A stretch of DNA of 64,000 nt from Timema cristinae (lineage: Eukaryota > Arthropoda > Insecta > Phasmatodea > Timematidae): contig JBCFYV010011164.1 in the NCBI GenBank assembly GCA_039000515.1, positions 39,996,566 to 40,060,565 on the forward strand. The letters are read 5' to 3'. The position numbers and the translations under genes are program-made. The notes beneath the pieces were generated by a model. It worked only from the letters and a program-made list of their open reading frames with translations. It did no database searches and was not told where the DNA came from. This document shows positions 42,273 to 54,271 of this stretch, one piece after another; the stretch's first letter is position 1, and every line of letters starts with the position of its first letter.

Positions 42273-42330
42273 GTATAATATATGTATGTATATGTATATA
42301 TTAGGTATATAAATGTATTATATCTATAGT

Positions 42331-43285
42331 ATATATGTCGTAGTTGAATTGTAATATCCGGCTTGATGCGAAAGGTGCCCTCAATTCACAATGAGCCAGG
42401 CTAATTCGAAAATAATATTATATTTGCTTATCAGCCTGATAACTTTTAGGCTTAGTCCAATGAGCCCATACAGCTTTAGCCTATTTAGGATATGCACCTT
42501 TGTTCACTCAATCAGTCTAGTTGATTCCAAGCTTATTGCAATAAGTCCAAGATAGTGAAGGTTTATTAAAAAGTCTATAGCAGAGGTTCCCAAACTGTGG
42601 GACGTACAATTATTCCTGATGGTGTGCCGTGAGTATCCAAACAAGACAATGAACATAAAATAATTGGTTATGAGTTAGTTATATTTTAAAAATCCATTTG
42701 TAGCACCTACGAATAACAAACTTAAGATAAACTACTTGATAAGTTTTTTTTTGTTAATTACTACCTTTTCAAGGGAATCTAGGTCTTCAAGGTGTTATTT
42801 CCTCATCATTTTTTTTCTCCAAAAATCAAAGTAAAAATCAAAATTAAAAAGTTATCAAAACTTTTTTTTTTCTGAATCGGAACTGATCGAAGACGTCCCT
42901 CGTATTAGTAGCATTGTACCGAGCTTACTTTTTTTTTTTTTTTTTTTTGAAAGTTGGGTGGGTTTTTTTCGGATGGCTCATCCTCCTCTTGTCGTACTCG
43001 ATAATACACACACACACACAGATGTATATTCTCTCCTCTCTTCTACATGTCAAGGGGAAGGATTCGTGATTGAGCTCAACCCAACAAGCCGGGCGAAGGC
43101 GCTTCCTTGCTACAGGATCATTCAGTAGTAGGACATAGAGGAATAGCGACATATGTCACACAATAGCTTTATTAGATATTTTAATGCCCATGACCCGTTA
43201 AAATTAGAGCCTTCATATAGTGAGGGGGTACTTTTGTGACATAAGTCCCCTCCAAAAAAAATTGTTTATATTGAATTTATTTTCT
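42331..43285. other. Gene-free stretch
   Basis: Contains a poly-T run (42930-42948) and a (CA)n run (43006-43019). The short frames across these are not coding. Sequence around 42590-42640 (CCAAACTGTGGGACGTAC) may be a repeat, but no second copy was seen. Confidence 0.4.
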
Positions 43286-43287
43286 CT

Positions 43288-43510
43288 CTTGTGTCTTACT
43301 ACCCGTGAGGGCTAAGAATTTAATTACACTAATTGAGTAAGAATGAGGAATTAAGCACTTTAGAAGAAATAGGATCTCATTTTAGTTGAGGGAATTTGAG
43401 GAAATATTTAGTAAAAACTATTTTTAGTTCACCTCTCATCGGGACTATACCCCCGACCTCTTCATCCCCTATAAACCATATTATATTAGCCTAGAATTTA
43501 GTCAGCGAGC
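43288..43510 (-). mobile_element. SINE family B, strongly diverged copy
   Basis: Tail complement at 43290-43312 (CCTCACGGGTAGTAAGACAC), decayed body, and a head near 43440-43500 with GAGGTCGGGGGTATAGTCCC in place of the B box. Confidence 0.55.
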
Positions 43511-43719
43511 CAATCAGTGTGAGTGAAAATATTATTAACAATCTAGCTTGGTATGTATTCTTAATGCCTGGGTTTGTTTATATCGTATGACGCATAATTA
43601 TGACCGGGAGGGACATGACAGGCTTGGTTGGCTGTATGTAGACTATTAGCCGCTCTGATGGCACAAAGCGTTGTACAGGGTACACCATAGGAGGCTGTTT
43701 ACACGTCGTACCCGTAGTG

Positions 43720-43922
43720 AGATGATGTTATGATGGTGATTATGGAGTTGTGAAGCCGGTATAAGTCTTAACATAACTTAAGCCTAATTTACCAAATCCT
43801 GGTGTCCTTTGGGCTTTTTTCCCTAAAGGGAGGTGGGGGGATACCCAAGGTACTACCAGCCGGAAATCGAACCCAAAGCTTGTAGTCAGTTGCACTGATC
43901 ACTTCACAATGGGGCCGGTTAA
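43720..43922 (-). mobile_element. tRNA-derived SINE of another type (family E)
   Basis: On the minus strand from 43922: CCGGCCCCATTGTGAAGTGA, then B box GGGTTCGATTTCCGG, then a body with CCACCTCCCTTTAGGG and CCAAAGGACACCAGG. Neither the head nor the body matches A-D. Only one copy was seen here. Confidence 0.45.
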
Positions 43923-44363
43923 TACCTAGGTTAGTAGCTTATATTAGTGAAGTATATAATATTCATAAAAACTACAGCGATATTTTTTTTGTTAACTTTA
44001 ACATTTGGACAAAATAGATTTAGTGCTGAAAAAAAACCTTGACTTTTCCTGTCGGGGGACTTCATGATGAGCCAAACCAGATAGAGCCCCCCCCCTCCCC
44101 CCCTAATCATTTGTCCAACCTCTCTACATCCCCTTTCCCCACAAAATAAAGAATTGGGCTCGGCCCTGGTTCAAACTATCGGAAACTTTTACCAATATGA
44201 GACCACAATATGAGGATGATATTAAGCTTAGTTTTGAAATTAAATAAGGTAAGAAACAAAATAAGAAAAGTTTAATATAATCTGAAGAAATTATAGATAA
44301 GGTAAAGGATTTTAAATTAGAAATAAATCAAAGAAGCACATATGTGTAATTTACGACCTTAAA

Positions 44364-44673
44364 TAATAGTTATTATTATTATTATTATCATCATCACCGC
44401 GTCTTACTACCCGTTTGGGTTGTACGCACTTACGCTAATGTGTAGTGGTAGGGTGATTGTGAGATAAAATGGAGGACCTACAGTTTAACGTGGAATCCGA
44501 ACCATGGTGGAGGCCTGGCATTCCCCACATTCACAAGTTGTGATTGATACACGTCTTGTCAGAGGTGAAGGAAGGGTTTGTCAATCAGATAGATCTGTGC
44601 CGGGACCGAGGATTGAACTCCGGACCCCCATCACAGAAGTCCGTCACTTTACCCCTAGACCGCCAGGTCACCG
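44364..44673 (-). mobile_element. SINE family A, full-length copy with 12-bp TSD
   Basis: A complete minus-strand copy (head GGTGACCTGGCGGTCTAGGG at 44672). Flanks are TACGACCTTAAA (44352-44363) and TACGATCTTAAA (44674-44685), with one mismatch. The tail is a TAA/ATT run at 44364-44390. Confidence 0.95.
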
Positions 44674-45007
44674 TACGATCTTAAAGAACTTGTTTAAAAT
44701 AATCGTAATATCAAAAGTTCTGATCTTATCCAAAACATTTGACGTGAACTTATTGTTCTTCATACACTGGAATATTTGTTGACTCCCGAGACTCCGGCAA
44801 TCTCCTATTCCATGTGAACTGCTTGTTACCCGGATCCTCGAAGATTGGTTGACTCCCAAGACTAAAATTGTTTTAAACTTCTTTTGGTTAAGTAATCCCC
44901 CCCCCCTTCTCCATCATTTGTAAAAAAATAATCTCAACTCAACAAAGAGCGATTTTTATAAATAAATGTATAAATTAATTTATAAAAACCCTCCTCTTTA
45001 TTCGTAG

Positions 45008-45250
45008 TGCCCCGGTGGTCTAATGGTAAAGTACTTGCCCCAGGACTCGAGATTCACGGGTTCACACCCACCTGAAGTTGACGGATTTTGTCTGAGCAAC
45101 GAAAATCCTTAGCACAACTTCCTTTGGGGGGGGGGGGTGAAGCCGTCGATCCCATAGCTATTGTGTCAGGTGAAATATTTCTGGAAGGTAGATGAAGTGT
45201 ATTTTCACTCACTCGTAGAATTATTTGCGGAAATCGCTGGGAAACTACCA
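45008..45250 (+). mobile_element. SINE family C copy with best-preserved head
   Basis: The head is GTGCCCCGGTGGTCTAATGG (A box) ... GGGTTCACACCCACC (B box). GTTGACGGATTTTGTCTGAG and ACAACTTCCTTTGG follow, then a G run (45126-45137). Compare 14110-14345. The acceptor stem does not pair, so it is not a functional tRNA gene. Confidence 0.65.
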
Positions 45251-46020
45251 CACTTTCAGGACTTCCCTAGTTCATTTACAGATGGTGAGGGCGGGTGACG
45301 CTAACCAGCAGAAGGACAGAGTGTGCACCGCTCCAGAGGGGAAGCACATCAGGACAAACCTTCGAGCTGTATACTCATTATAGTATTATCCGTAGTAGGT
45401 TTTAAATCTTTTAAATAGCTAAGGAAGTGTGTTATTTTTATCTAAGACAATTCAAGCATAATAAGATACATATATATTATAATATGTCTGGCGAAAAAAG
45501 TCAATACAAATATTTTAACTGCATAAAACCTTTTACAGACTTCATCTGTAATTTATGTAAGATTTATTTGCAGCCTAGGCATATAAAGAGAGAAACCATT
45601 GTTTAGATCACAAAATTAATAATAGAATGAAAATAAATAGATACATAGCTAATGAAAGCCCTGGACTTATTTCAAAGGACACAGCCGTTTTATATTAGGT
45701 CCAAATTAGATTCATTTGGAACATAGTAAAAAGTATAACCATTTATAAATTATTTTCACGCACCTCTGTCTGGGGGTCGTGAAAAAGTATTACCACTCTA
45801 CTAATACAAGATTGATATTTTCTTCTCGATACTTGTAATTGTACAGTGAATACTTTAGTTTATTACACTATTCCAGCAATTGTAAGTTATGTTTACCTTA
45901 AAAGTATGGTCAGAAAGACACTATAAGCTACGTCTTTCTTTTAACGAGGAACACGATTGATTACTTTTATATTTTATGTTTACTTTTATGCTTAGTCTTA
46001 TCATATAGTTAATAAAATAC
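45251..46020. other. AT-rich gene-free stretch
   Basis: No supported exon or repeat. Confidence 0.4.
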
Positions 46021-46027
46021 AGGTAAA

Positions 46028-46150
46028 AAGTTCACTGTGCTAACCACATGACATTCTATATCCACGGAAGTTTGCACTATCTTCACCAACAGATTGTGAC
46101 CACTCTGTTGATACGGATTGACTGTGGGATGACGCCATGGAGTGTTTTGT
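46028..46150 (+). mobile_element. SINE family C 3' fragment
   Basis: CACATGACATTCTATATCCA and GTTTGCACTATCTTCACCAA, then GACCACTCTG, correspond to the 3' half of the C copies at 14110-14345 and 52220-53000. Confidence 0.5.
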
Positions 46151-46805
46151 TAATTTCACAGATTGTAAAGTATTGATTTAAAAATGTTTTTAAAAGTGAA
46201 ATGTCACAATAAAAGATCTTTGGAATTTGGAACAAGACTAAACTAAAGTATTATTTTAAAATGTTTTTAAAAGTTAAGTATCACAATAAAAGATCAATGG
46301 AGTTTGAAACAAGAAGATCGGGCGCAGTGTCCGGATAGTAATGTGGATGATAGTCTGAGACTTGTCATTTGATGTGTGTTTATAAGGCGAGAGAGTCTGG
46401 AGATTAAATACGATGACTGTTTTGCATCAATGACCAGTATTTCCTTATAGATAGCCTGTTATGTGTCAACTGCTTGATGAACGTAGCGATTACGCAATCA
46501 AAGTAAATGGTCGCAGATTGGTTGGTAATCAAATATGTCATATTGTTGGGGTTATGGACTTTGTAATTGTATTCAATATTTCAAACGAGTAGCGTGTCGT
46601 TCCAGAAACTGTAGCATGGATTAAAAGTAATTTGAAGCCAACACTTTTATTCAAAAGGATACTTACAGCCAGAGATGGCCTATTCTAATAGATTAATAGA
46701 TGCATGTATTATTTTGTTGGGTATAATATATTGTTTCTAACGATTCAGAGGCTTCGTTATTCATGAAGTGAATCGATTCTATTTATGCAATTTTTTAGTT
46801 TCTTG
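46151..46805. repeat. Short direct duplication and AT-rich sequence
   Basis: AAATGTTTTTAAAAGTGAAATG followed by TCACAATAAAAGATC at about 46183-46218 is repeated with minor changes at about 46260-46294. The spacing is about 76 bases, so this is a small tandem duplication. The rest is unassigned. Confidence 0.6.
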
Positions 46806-46809
46806 ATAT

Positions 46810-47765
46810 CTTACAGTTAGAGAAAGTATTATGATTGTCAAAAAAATCTAGCTCAAAATTTTGATGAATGTTGAAGTTTCATCGTTTCATGACCCAACCC
46901 GAATCCAAAAAAGTTGTTTTTAAATTTCCGTCTGTCAGTCTGTTTATGTATGTAACTCATACTAGAGCCTAAACTATTTTACTGGACGGACAAAAACTTG
47001 TTATCTAGGGTTTTCATAGGGTTGCCCCTAGGGGGTTTACATTTTTAAATATTACAAACAAAATGCCTACTCTCAATATTTTGTCAAAATGACTTTAAGG
47101 TTTCCGGTCTGATGCGTAAATTCTTATTTTTTTATCATATCTCTGTAACACTTTGAGATATGAAATTACTCATCATTACAAATATGTAGGGCAATTTATA
47201 ATGCAAATCTTTTATTTGAAACATTTTTATAAAACCAAACAATGACAAGCTATACGCAAGTATATATAAACTTTTCTAACACTAAAGCTAAAGTATTGCG
47301 ACCGTAATAAAAATCTAACTTGAAATGTTGATGGATGTCGACGCCTCATAGCCCCAGACCCTAAAATATTGTTTTTGCAATGCCGTTTGTCTGTGTGTCT
47401 GTTTAACCCTAAAATTAAGAGTAGATTAATAAAAATCGAAAAGAGAAAAAATCGATTTTCACAAAATCAGTTCTAACGATTTTGATTAAAACTCGTATCT
47501 AGTAGTTGATTAAGATTATAAATAAAATTGCTATTTTCATTTCCCCATGAAAATGACTTTTAGGGTACTTTAAAAAAGCGGAAATTTCCGTATCTCTAAA
47601 ACTATTTGAGATACTAAATAACTTATAATTGTACAATTGTAGTACTATTAAAATAAAATAAAAATTATTGGAAATATATTTTTATTAAACCAACAGTTTC
47701 TGAGATATTTGCAAATATATTAATACAATTTTGTGAGCTTTAGTTGTAAAGAGATACTACTTAAG
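46810..47765 (+). repeat. Ancient dispersed repeat family R, copies 3 and 4 in tandem
   Basis: Two successive partial R copies. The first (46831-47200) has TTTTCATAGGGTTGCCCC and CAAAATGACTTTAAGG. The second (47295-47765) has GTTTTTGCAATGCCGTTTGT, CCCTAAAATTAAGAGTAG, AAAATCGATTTTCACAAAAT, CATGAAAATGACTTTTAGGG and CCAACAGTTTCTGAG. Motif order equals copies 1 and 2. Confidence 0.6.
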
Positions 47766-48620
47766 TTTTAACCCACTAATTCTCTAATACCATAGACTAA
47801 TTAAATATAGGTTTACGTTATTGTTACTTTAACCTCTTAGGAGAAATGTTTGTACAATGATCTATCTCCTTCATTTTGGACTCAATAATAATTATTTACC
47901 TTTGTGATTTGTCAAAATTTATAAATGAGGAATTTAATATCAATGCGATGACCTGAATATGTGCAACACCTAATAAAATGTTACAATTTTATCCGGAAGT
48001 CGAAATATTAATACGAAGTGTTGACACTTGTGGACTCAATATCTATCTTTTTTATTGGTCCAAACAAACAAATGAGGACAAACATTCTTTAAACATAAAA
48101 TTATAACATTTAAAACCGGGACTTAAAAACTGTTTTACGTAAGTATAGTGCAATTAATGCTCGGGTTAGCTAGTATATATTATTTCGTTTCGCATAGAGG
48201 ACCTATTATGAGTTTTGTGTTAATATCTCTATTTTTAAACAATAGAGTGGGAAAGTACGTGAGGAATACCGTACCATTTATTTGTTTTTAGCACAGCCTC
48301 TTACTTCCGCTCTACGATTGTTAAATAATCGAATAAAAGTATTTAAAAAGGTATATTATATTATTTCATAAGTATTTTATTTTTTAATAACTTAGCATAA
48401 ATTTCATGAATAAATAAGTCAGATAAATTGGAAACAAATAAAATATTGGCTAAATCTTTTGGAAATTGTAATATTGCATTGAGAATATTAAAATGTGTAT
48501 TAAGTGACAAAAGATTTTTTTTTTTTCAATTGACAGCAAAAGTTGTTGTAAGTAAACGTAGCTATATAATCTCAAGTAGAGAAGTAGACACTTTATTTTG
48601 CTCTAATTATTTCACATATT
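47766..48620. other. AT-rich gene-free stretch
   Basis: Nothing supported. A small decayed repeat end is possible near 48290 (TTTTTAGCACAGCCTCTTAC), which resembles the start of a reversed SINE tail. Confidence 0.35.
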
Positions 48621-48621
48621 T

Positions 48622-48897
48622 GGGGGACCTGGCGGTCTAGGGGTAAGGTGTTCAATCCTCTGTCCCAGCACAGATTTATCTGACTGCCAAACCCTTCTTT
48701 TACCTCTGACAAGACGTGCATTAATCACAACTTGTGAATGTGTGGAATGCCAGCCCTCCACCGTGGTTCGGATCCCACGTTAAACTGTGGGTCCTCCATT
48801 TCATCTCACAATCACCCTACCATTACACATGAGCGTAAGTGCGTATAACCCGAACGGGTAGTAAGACGTGGTGCTAATAATAATAATAATAATAATT
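48622..48897 (+). mobile_element. SINE family A with internal head deletion
   Basis: The A box (CTGGCGGTCTAGGGGTAAGG) is joined directly to the B box (GTTCAATCCTCTGTCCC), so the anticodon-arm region of the tRNA-like head is missing. The body and tail (CCCGAACGGGTAGTAAGACG plus TAA repeats) are normal. A tail-like fragment of another SINE follows at 48905-48950 (GTATAACGAACGGGTGATG). Confidence 0.9.
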
Positions 48898-48950
48898 TAT
48901 CCCAAAAACCGTTGGCGTGATTAGTATAAAAGCGTATAACGAACGGGTGA

Positions 48951-50350
48951 TGAAAAAAAAATAGTTTTTTAAAAAGATTGATTCGATTAAGTCGATTATT
49001 GAACTGAAATCGCCAATCGCTACTTACAGCCCGGTATCGGATTAGTATACCCACTCTCTTGTAGCCTGAATAAAAAATAAATTATCGCGATAGTCAGCGA
49101 CCTTTATGCACTCTGGTGGATCTTTTATCAACTGTTATTCAGATTCGAATATAGTGCCGCATTCTATTGAGATAACATTGAACGCTTTGGGTCGGTGGCT
49201 CAGCTTAGAAAAATATTATTAGTAAAACAAAATGTTTTCAGTTTCAATAGTTTGATTTATCTCTTTTTCATTTGAACTTTGTATATTTTTATATAATTTG
49301 ATAAACCCGTTTCAGGTAATATAAATTACGAGGAAATTGCTGAACAGATTTTGATAAACGAGCTCTCATTTTAACGGTTAAGGGTCCAGGATGTCGGAAA
49401 AAAAGTAGTTTTCAACGAAAATAATTGTATTTTACCAGAGAAATTTCAACTTTTCATTATTTGTTTACATACACATGGAAACCCTGATTTGTGCATGGGT
49501 GTACGTATATGTAAATAAAATACTTATCTTTGATTTAAATAATAACAGCTCAATTCTTGCTTGAAAGGTTTGGTGTAACAAATAGATAGATAGCTGGGAT
49601 AGGGGTCGTTTTAAAGTTCCCATCGTGGCGTGGAGGGGGAAAATATAAGTTTTGATTCAAATAAAACACCAAAAGCTATATATCTATGCAAAGTTGATAT
49701 TCTTTGACGAGTAATCTCTTAACTAGAAAGTCTAGAGAGGTCTTATGATATAGATCTTATCCCAATAAAATGTTTAGAATATATTTTAGTAAAATAATCT
49801 GCAATCATCGCTGCAACGATCCACTGGTGCAGAGTATATAATTATTCAATATTAATTTAAATATGATATGAGTCCTGGCAAGTAAGTTATCTTATTTAAT
49901 ATTTAGAATTGAATGATATTTTGAGCTATCCACAACTTGTAAAATTTAATCTAATCACATTAAAAGTTGTTGATTTTTTTAACTCACCAACATTCATATA
50001 AATAGATTTATAAAAACAAATAATCAAAATATAAAACTTTTACGAGTTTATTTGATAAGAATTTGAACCCAAGCCCTCCGAGTTATAGTTAAATATGCTA
50101 GCAATGTATATTTTCCAACCATAAATTAAAGAGGATACAAAGTTAATTGCCTATATTGTCTTCTAATTCTGAAAACTGTGCGATTACAAAAAAAAATGTC
50201 TAATTATGTATGCATTTACAAAACATACATAAGGTAGTGTTTAAAAATTTACTTAATCAAAATAAATGATTGCCCAAACTTACTAAAAAATAAAGTAAAC
50301 CAAGAAAATATGAGCTAAAAATCCAAAATTACCATATATGACAAAAAATT
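48951..50350. other. AT-rich gene-free stretch
   Basis: No supported gene or repeat. A decayed tRNA-like B box (GAATTTGAACCCAAGCC) lies at about 50059-50075. Confidence 0.4.
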
Positions 50351-50352
50351 AC

Positions 50353-50506
50353 CTATAAAAAATCTTTCCACAACCAGGGAATCATCGGCAGTTTTATTGT
50401 TCTCGTGAATTGTTTGATGACATGTCACCAAAATCTGGGCCCTGGTGATTATTAAAGATAAGGTTGCTAGAGCTAAAAGTAGATGGAGTGTACATCTGAA
50501 AAACAT
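50353..50506 (-). CDS. Candidate first exon of a secreted protein
   Basis: The minus-strand ATG at 50504-50506 opens MFFRCTLHLLLALATLSLII, then TRAQILVTCH. This looks like a signal peptide with a long hydrophobic core, with cleavage likely near the TRA/Q position. The frame continues QTIHENNKTADDSLVVERFF and meets ATAG/GTAATT, a good donor, in phase 1. NKT is a possible N-glycosylation site. The sequence just after the ATG (TTTTTCAG) also resembles an acceptor, so it could instead be an internal exon. No identity is proposed. Confidence 0.45.
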
Positions 50507-51310
50507 TTTAGTTATAGTTGTTTTTGAGAATAATAATGTCCAAAACTAATAAAACTAACAAATTTGAGCATGTTTGGTGCAATAAAAGTAACATCAAGCT
50601 TATTGTTGGTAACCGTGCCAACGTAATCTTTCTTTTATTTAGGGTACAAGATTTTTTTATTAATACTCAATTTATAAAAATATTTTTAAACATCAAACGA
50701 TGGCCAAAACTGACCTAAAATTTTTGATTAAAATATATTTTTACTTATTTAAACCAAATTAAGTATAGCTAAACTACTCAGCTGCACTGATAGGATAGAG
50801 GGAGGGGGGGGGGGGAATAATACGATTTTTAGTAATCATACCATCATTTGCGTGGAGGAAGGGTGGAAGACTAGTTTAGAAATAGCACTCTCAATACCCC
50901 AGGATGGGATTCAAAATACTGACACATCAATGCGCTTATATATTAAGAGATATTAACTACAGGCCTATTATTGCCAGGTAATGTGAAGGATATGTTAAGG
51001 ATTACACACAAACCTGCCAGATAAAAGCTATATATTACAGTTATCGCTGTTATTGTAAAGGGAAAGAGTATGACCAGATTTTTTAATGATAAATACATTT
51101 TTAGTGATGTTTAAAAGAGTCACTAGAGTAATGTTGCTAATAAAAACTGTCCTTCCTTTCAGGAACATTTAAACTGTTTACCGTAGTAATAAAATTATAG
51201 TTCCAAACATGAACATTCTCTTAACCTTCGGAGACTAGCGATAAGAAATAACATGATGTGCCGTTGTATTTTGGCAACATTTTATAATGTTATAAATAAT
51301 AATAAAAACC
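50507..51310. other. AT-rich stretch with G run and SINE B fragment
   Basis: A G run lies at 50804-50815. A minus-strand SINE B body piece lies at about 50855-50930. No gene was found. Confidence 0.4.
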
Positions 51311-51317
51311 ACATACT

Positions 51318-51333
51318 TTATTATTATTATTTA

Positions 51334-51384
<51 letters not shown>
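51318..51384. repeat. (TTA)n microsatellite
   Basis: About 20 TTA units with two interruptions near the left end. No adjoining SINE body is recognisable. Confidence 0.95.
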
Positions 51385-52215
51385 GAAGCCATGGCATTAA
51401 ATAATATATTTGAATAATATGTTTTTTTTGTAATTTTTTTAAAAGAAAATTACAATAGTCCTAATACTAAACTGTTGTTACAAAAACGTAGTTTATTATT
51501 AGAAAAAAAAATCGAACAAAATATTGTAAGTCGTTATTTTATATTTTAATTTATTATAAAATTACTGATTACTTACTTTAACATTACTGCTGTATTATTT
51601 TATTTTAAACACATGGCGGCAATGAGCCAGACGTATGGCATCACGACTCGTGCGGTTGCATATTCACAACATTACAGCATAGCGTCAGTCAAAACTACCG
51701 TATCTCAGAAAATAAACATTTTTGTGGATGTTTGATGACATCATACTACGCAACAGGAATTAATTGATTGATTAATTAATGAATTAATTAATTGGAGGGA
51801 ATCCAGCCTTATTACCTTTAATTTTCAAAAAGATTACAGCCGTTGCGAAAATGCAACAGTGCAAGTCACAGAAGGGTAATATGTTATTCTTCATTTTATA
51901 AAATGAACATAAAACCTAGATATTAATAACACACCACAAGGCAGATCAGAATATTAAATAATAGGGAACATCTGTATATAGAATGATTCATCTCAACACG
52001 ATCTGGCCATCAATAGTAAACTGACAAAACCGAGCCCTTAGTGTTCCCACAGATACGGGCACAAAGCGTATAACACAACATAGGGTATGAGTGTAATAAA
52101 ATGAAATATATTATTTTCCTTGCTGATAATCTGAAAACAGATCAGGACAACACATTATGTTGTGCTGATCATTACCTAAGATAGCATGTGAATAAATATA
52201 TTAAGTAGTGGTAAC
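51385..52215. other. AT-rich gene-free stretch
   Basis: Includes a local inverted repeat of ATTAATT units at 51757-51795. No gene is supported. Confidence 0.4.
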
Positions 52216-52219
52216 ACAT

Positions 52220-52435
52220 CCTCCATGGTATATTGGTCAGAGTTACTGGCTACGGATACAGAAGTACCAAGTTCAATACCCGGTGCTTTCATATTTTCTG
52301 TAGAGCAGTGGGACTGGAGCGGGCTCAACTCAACCTAGTGAGGACAAATGAGGAGCTACTTGAACAAAAAAAAATGTAACGGCCAAAGGTTTCGTTGTGC
52401 TGATGACATGACACCTTTTATCCACACACTAGATA
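52220..52435 (+). mobile_element. SINE family C copy
   Basis: The head CCATGGTATATTGGTCAGAG is followed by the B box AGTTCAATACCCGG. The body ends GTGCTGATGACATGACACCT, as at 14110-14345. The internal region differs, so C is a loose family. Confidence 0.5.
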
Positions 52436-52890
52436 GCTGTTGCCCGCGGCTTTGCTCGCGTGGAAGTTGATTATATACAAATACGAAAATATACATATGT
52501 ATTTACAGATTAATTTAAAATATTATGTTACGTTGATGACCATAACTTGACCTCAGATCAAAAATAATGCAAGTCCGATACAAACTTTCACCCCCTTTTT
52601 CATCCCTTATTAAATAAAATTTCCAAAATTCCTGTAATACGTATTTATTTGTTTTACGTCAATAACCGAAATACAAAATTTTGTTTATGTAACTTTCAAA
52701 ATGACGGACTTTCATACATATTATCATCCCCTATTTTGACCCCTTTGGGGTGGAATTTTCTAAAATCCTTTCTTAGTGGGTGCTTACATAACAAAATGAA
52801 TATACAGTCCGAATTTCATTCTTGTAGCCTTGATAGTTTGCGCTCGGCGATGATGAATCAGTCAGTCAGTCAGTCAGGACATGTTATTTT
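52436..52890 (+). repeat. Dispersed arthropod-type repeat ('TTGCCCGCGGCTTTGCTCGC')
   Basis: Starts TAGCTGTTGCCCGCGGCTTT, then GCTCGCGTGG. It ends with GATGAATCAGTCAGTCAGTC and AGTCAGGACATGTTATTTTA. This start and end pair recurs in many arthropod genomes as a dispersed repeat, from my own recollection. The short frame over it is not a gene. Confidence 0.55.
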
Positions 52891-52907
52891 ATAAGTATTG
52901 ATAGTAT

Positions 52908-53005
52908 TGATAAGTTGGCACTATATTCACCAGCAGACGGTGGCCACTCAGTGTCTATGGCTTGATTAGGGGCTGATACCATGGAATTTTCTGTATTAGC
53001 AGCAC
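52908..53005 (+). mobile_element. SINE family C 3' fragment
   Basis: GTTGGCACTATATTCACCAG and GACGGTGGCCACTC parallel 46060-46110 and the end of the C copy at 14300-14335. Confidence 0.45.
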
Positions 53006-53570
53006 AATTCTCATTTATATTTTACAGAAATTATTTTGAAATGATAAATTATAAAAATAGTTTCAACAATTTACATTAAAAGTAATTATTTTGTATTTAT
53101 GATCTTTTATTTGAGTTTATAAATAAATATTTAATTTGGTCGAATGCTTAAATTATTGACCATCTTGATCTTTATTCTCGCCCAAAAGGATAATTCAACC
53201 CCCTAAATAAATGTCATGTTTGTGGTATTTTCTCAATGGTCTTTATTCTTATTAAAAACAGAACGTCATCACAGGTACCTTAATTAAATTAATTAATTTT
53301 CATTTGTTTGTTCAAGTGCAGTCATACCCTACTCCACTTATGAAGGTCCCTCTTCTGCCTTCTAACTTAATTGCATACATTTTCAACTCAACTAACTTCT
53401 TGTTAGTTAGTACTGTCGTAGTCATTTGAACATTATAGAATTATAAAGAGTATCCAACTACCTGGATTAATGATAGGGTAAATTTTCTTAGTAAGAAATA
53501 TATAAAATTATTTCTCTCTCTCAAAAAGATATGTTGATCATCACTGCATTATATTAGTTAATCTAGTTTA
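53006..53570. other. AT-rich gene-free stretch
   Basis: No supported feature. Confidence 0.4.
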
Positions 53571-53666
53571 GGTTGGCGAATGCTCTAATAAAATGAACTT
53601 CCAATGATGGGGAAATTAGGATTCAAATCCCAGTTGAGTGTAGTGAAGGTGGTTTTTTTCCTAAAT

Positions 53667-53821
53667 TATTATTATTATTATTATTAGCACCGCGTCTTAC
53701 TACCCGTTCGGGTTATACGCACTTACGCTAATGTGTAATGATGGTAGGGTGATTGTGAGATGAAATGAAGGACCTACAGTTTAACGTGGAATCCGAACCA
53801 CGGTGGTGACCTGGCATTCCA
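53667..53821 (-). mobile_element. SINE family A, 5'-truncated, nested, TSD
   Basis: The minus-strand copy keeps only the 3' half, truncated at GGCATTCC. The duplications are TTTTCCTAAAT at 53656-53666 and 53822-53832. It is inserted in the body of the host SINE B. Confidence 0.95.
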
Positions 53822-53861
53822 TTTTCCTAAATGATTTTATACTCTCACTCCACGTAAATTA

Positions 53862-54113
53862 CCCGCCTTGGTGGCGTAGTTGGCTAACGCGCTTGTCGTG
53901 TTGAGCTCGACTGCTGAGGACGGGGAGATCGAGGTTGGAATTTAGCTCGGGTGAACTGGGGGTAGTTTTTCCTAAATGGTTTTCCACTCTTCCTCCACGC
54001 AAATGCTGGTTCACTTCCTCTGATTCAAATTTCCCAATTCCTAAATCCATAAACGTAATTAGTACTTAAAGCGTATAACCCGAACGGTTAGTAAGACACG
54101 GTGCTAAATATTA
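53862..54113 (+). mobile_element. SINE family B, full-length, nested, perfect 13-bp TSD
   Basis: Starts CCCGCCTTGGTGGCGTAGTT and ends CCGAACGGTTAGTAAGACAC plus an ATT remnant. Flanks are TCCACGTAAATTA at 53849-53861 and 54114-54126, identical. It closely resembles the copy at 26912-27170, so both belong to a young subfamily. Confidence 0.96.
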
Positions 54114-54271
54114 TCCACGTAAATTATGGCATAGTTCATCTATTCACAACCTTCCTAATATCTAACACCTTAGTTTTCTAGTATTGGTATTAGTTAGTAT
54201 ATAACCGAACGGGTAGTAAGACGTGGTGCTACAAAAACAAATGGTTGTATATTTGTTTTACAAGGTTAAAC

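Larger units (their letters stand above)
53571..54230 (+). mobile_element. Host SINE family B copy, split by two later insertions
   Basis: The host runs 53571-53666 (head remnant and B box GATTCAAATCCCAG), 53822-53861 (body) and 54114-54230 (rest of body and tail CCGAACGGGTAGTAAGACGT). Its pieces join across a SINE A (53667-53821) and a younger SINE B (53862-54113), each with its own duplication. Confidence 0.9.

Noticed and set aside
45008..45080. Possible functional tRNA gene
   Set aside because: The A and B boxes are present, but the acceptor stem cannot pair and the sequence continues as a SINE body.
48812..49054. Minus-strand frame of 80 codons with poly-leucine
   Set aside because: It is an antisense shadow of the SINE A 3' end and its (TAA)n tail.
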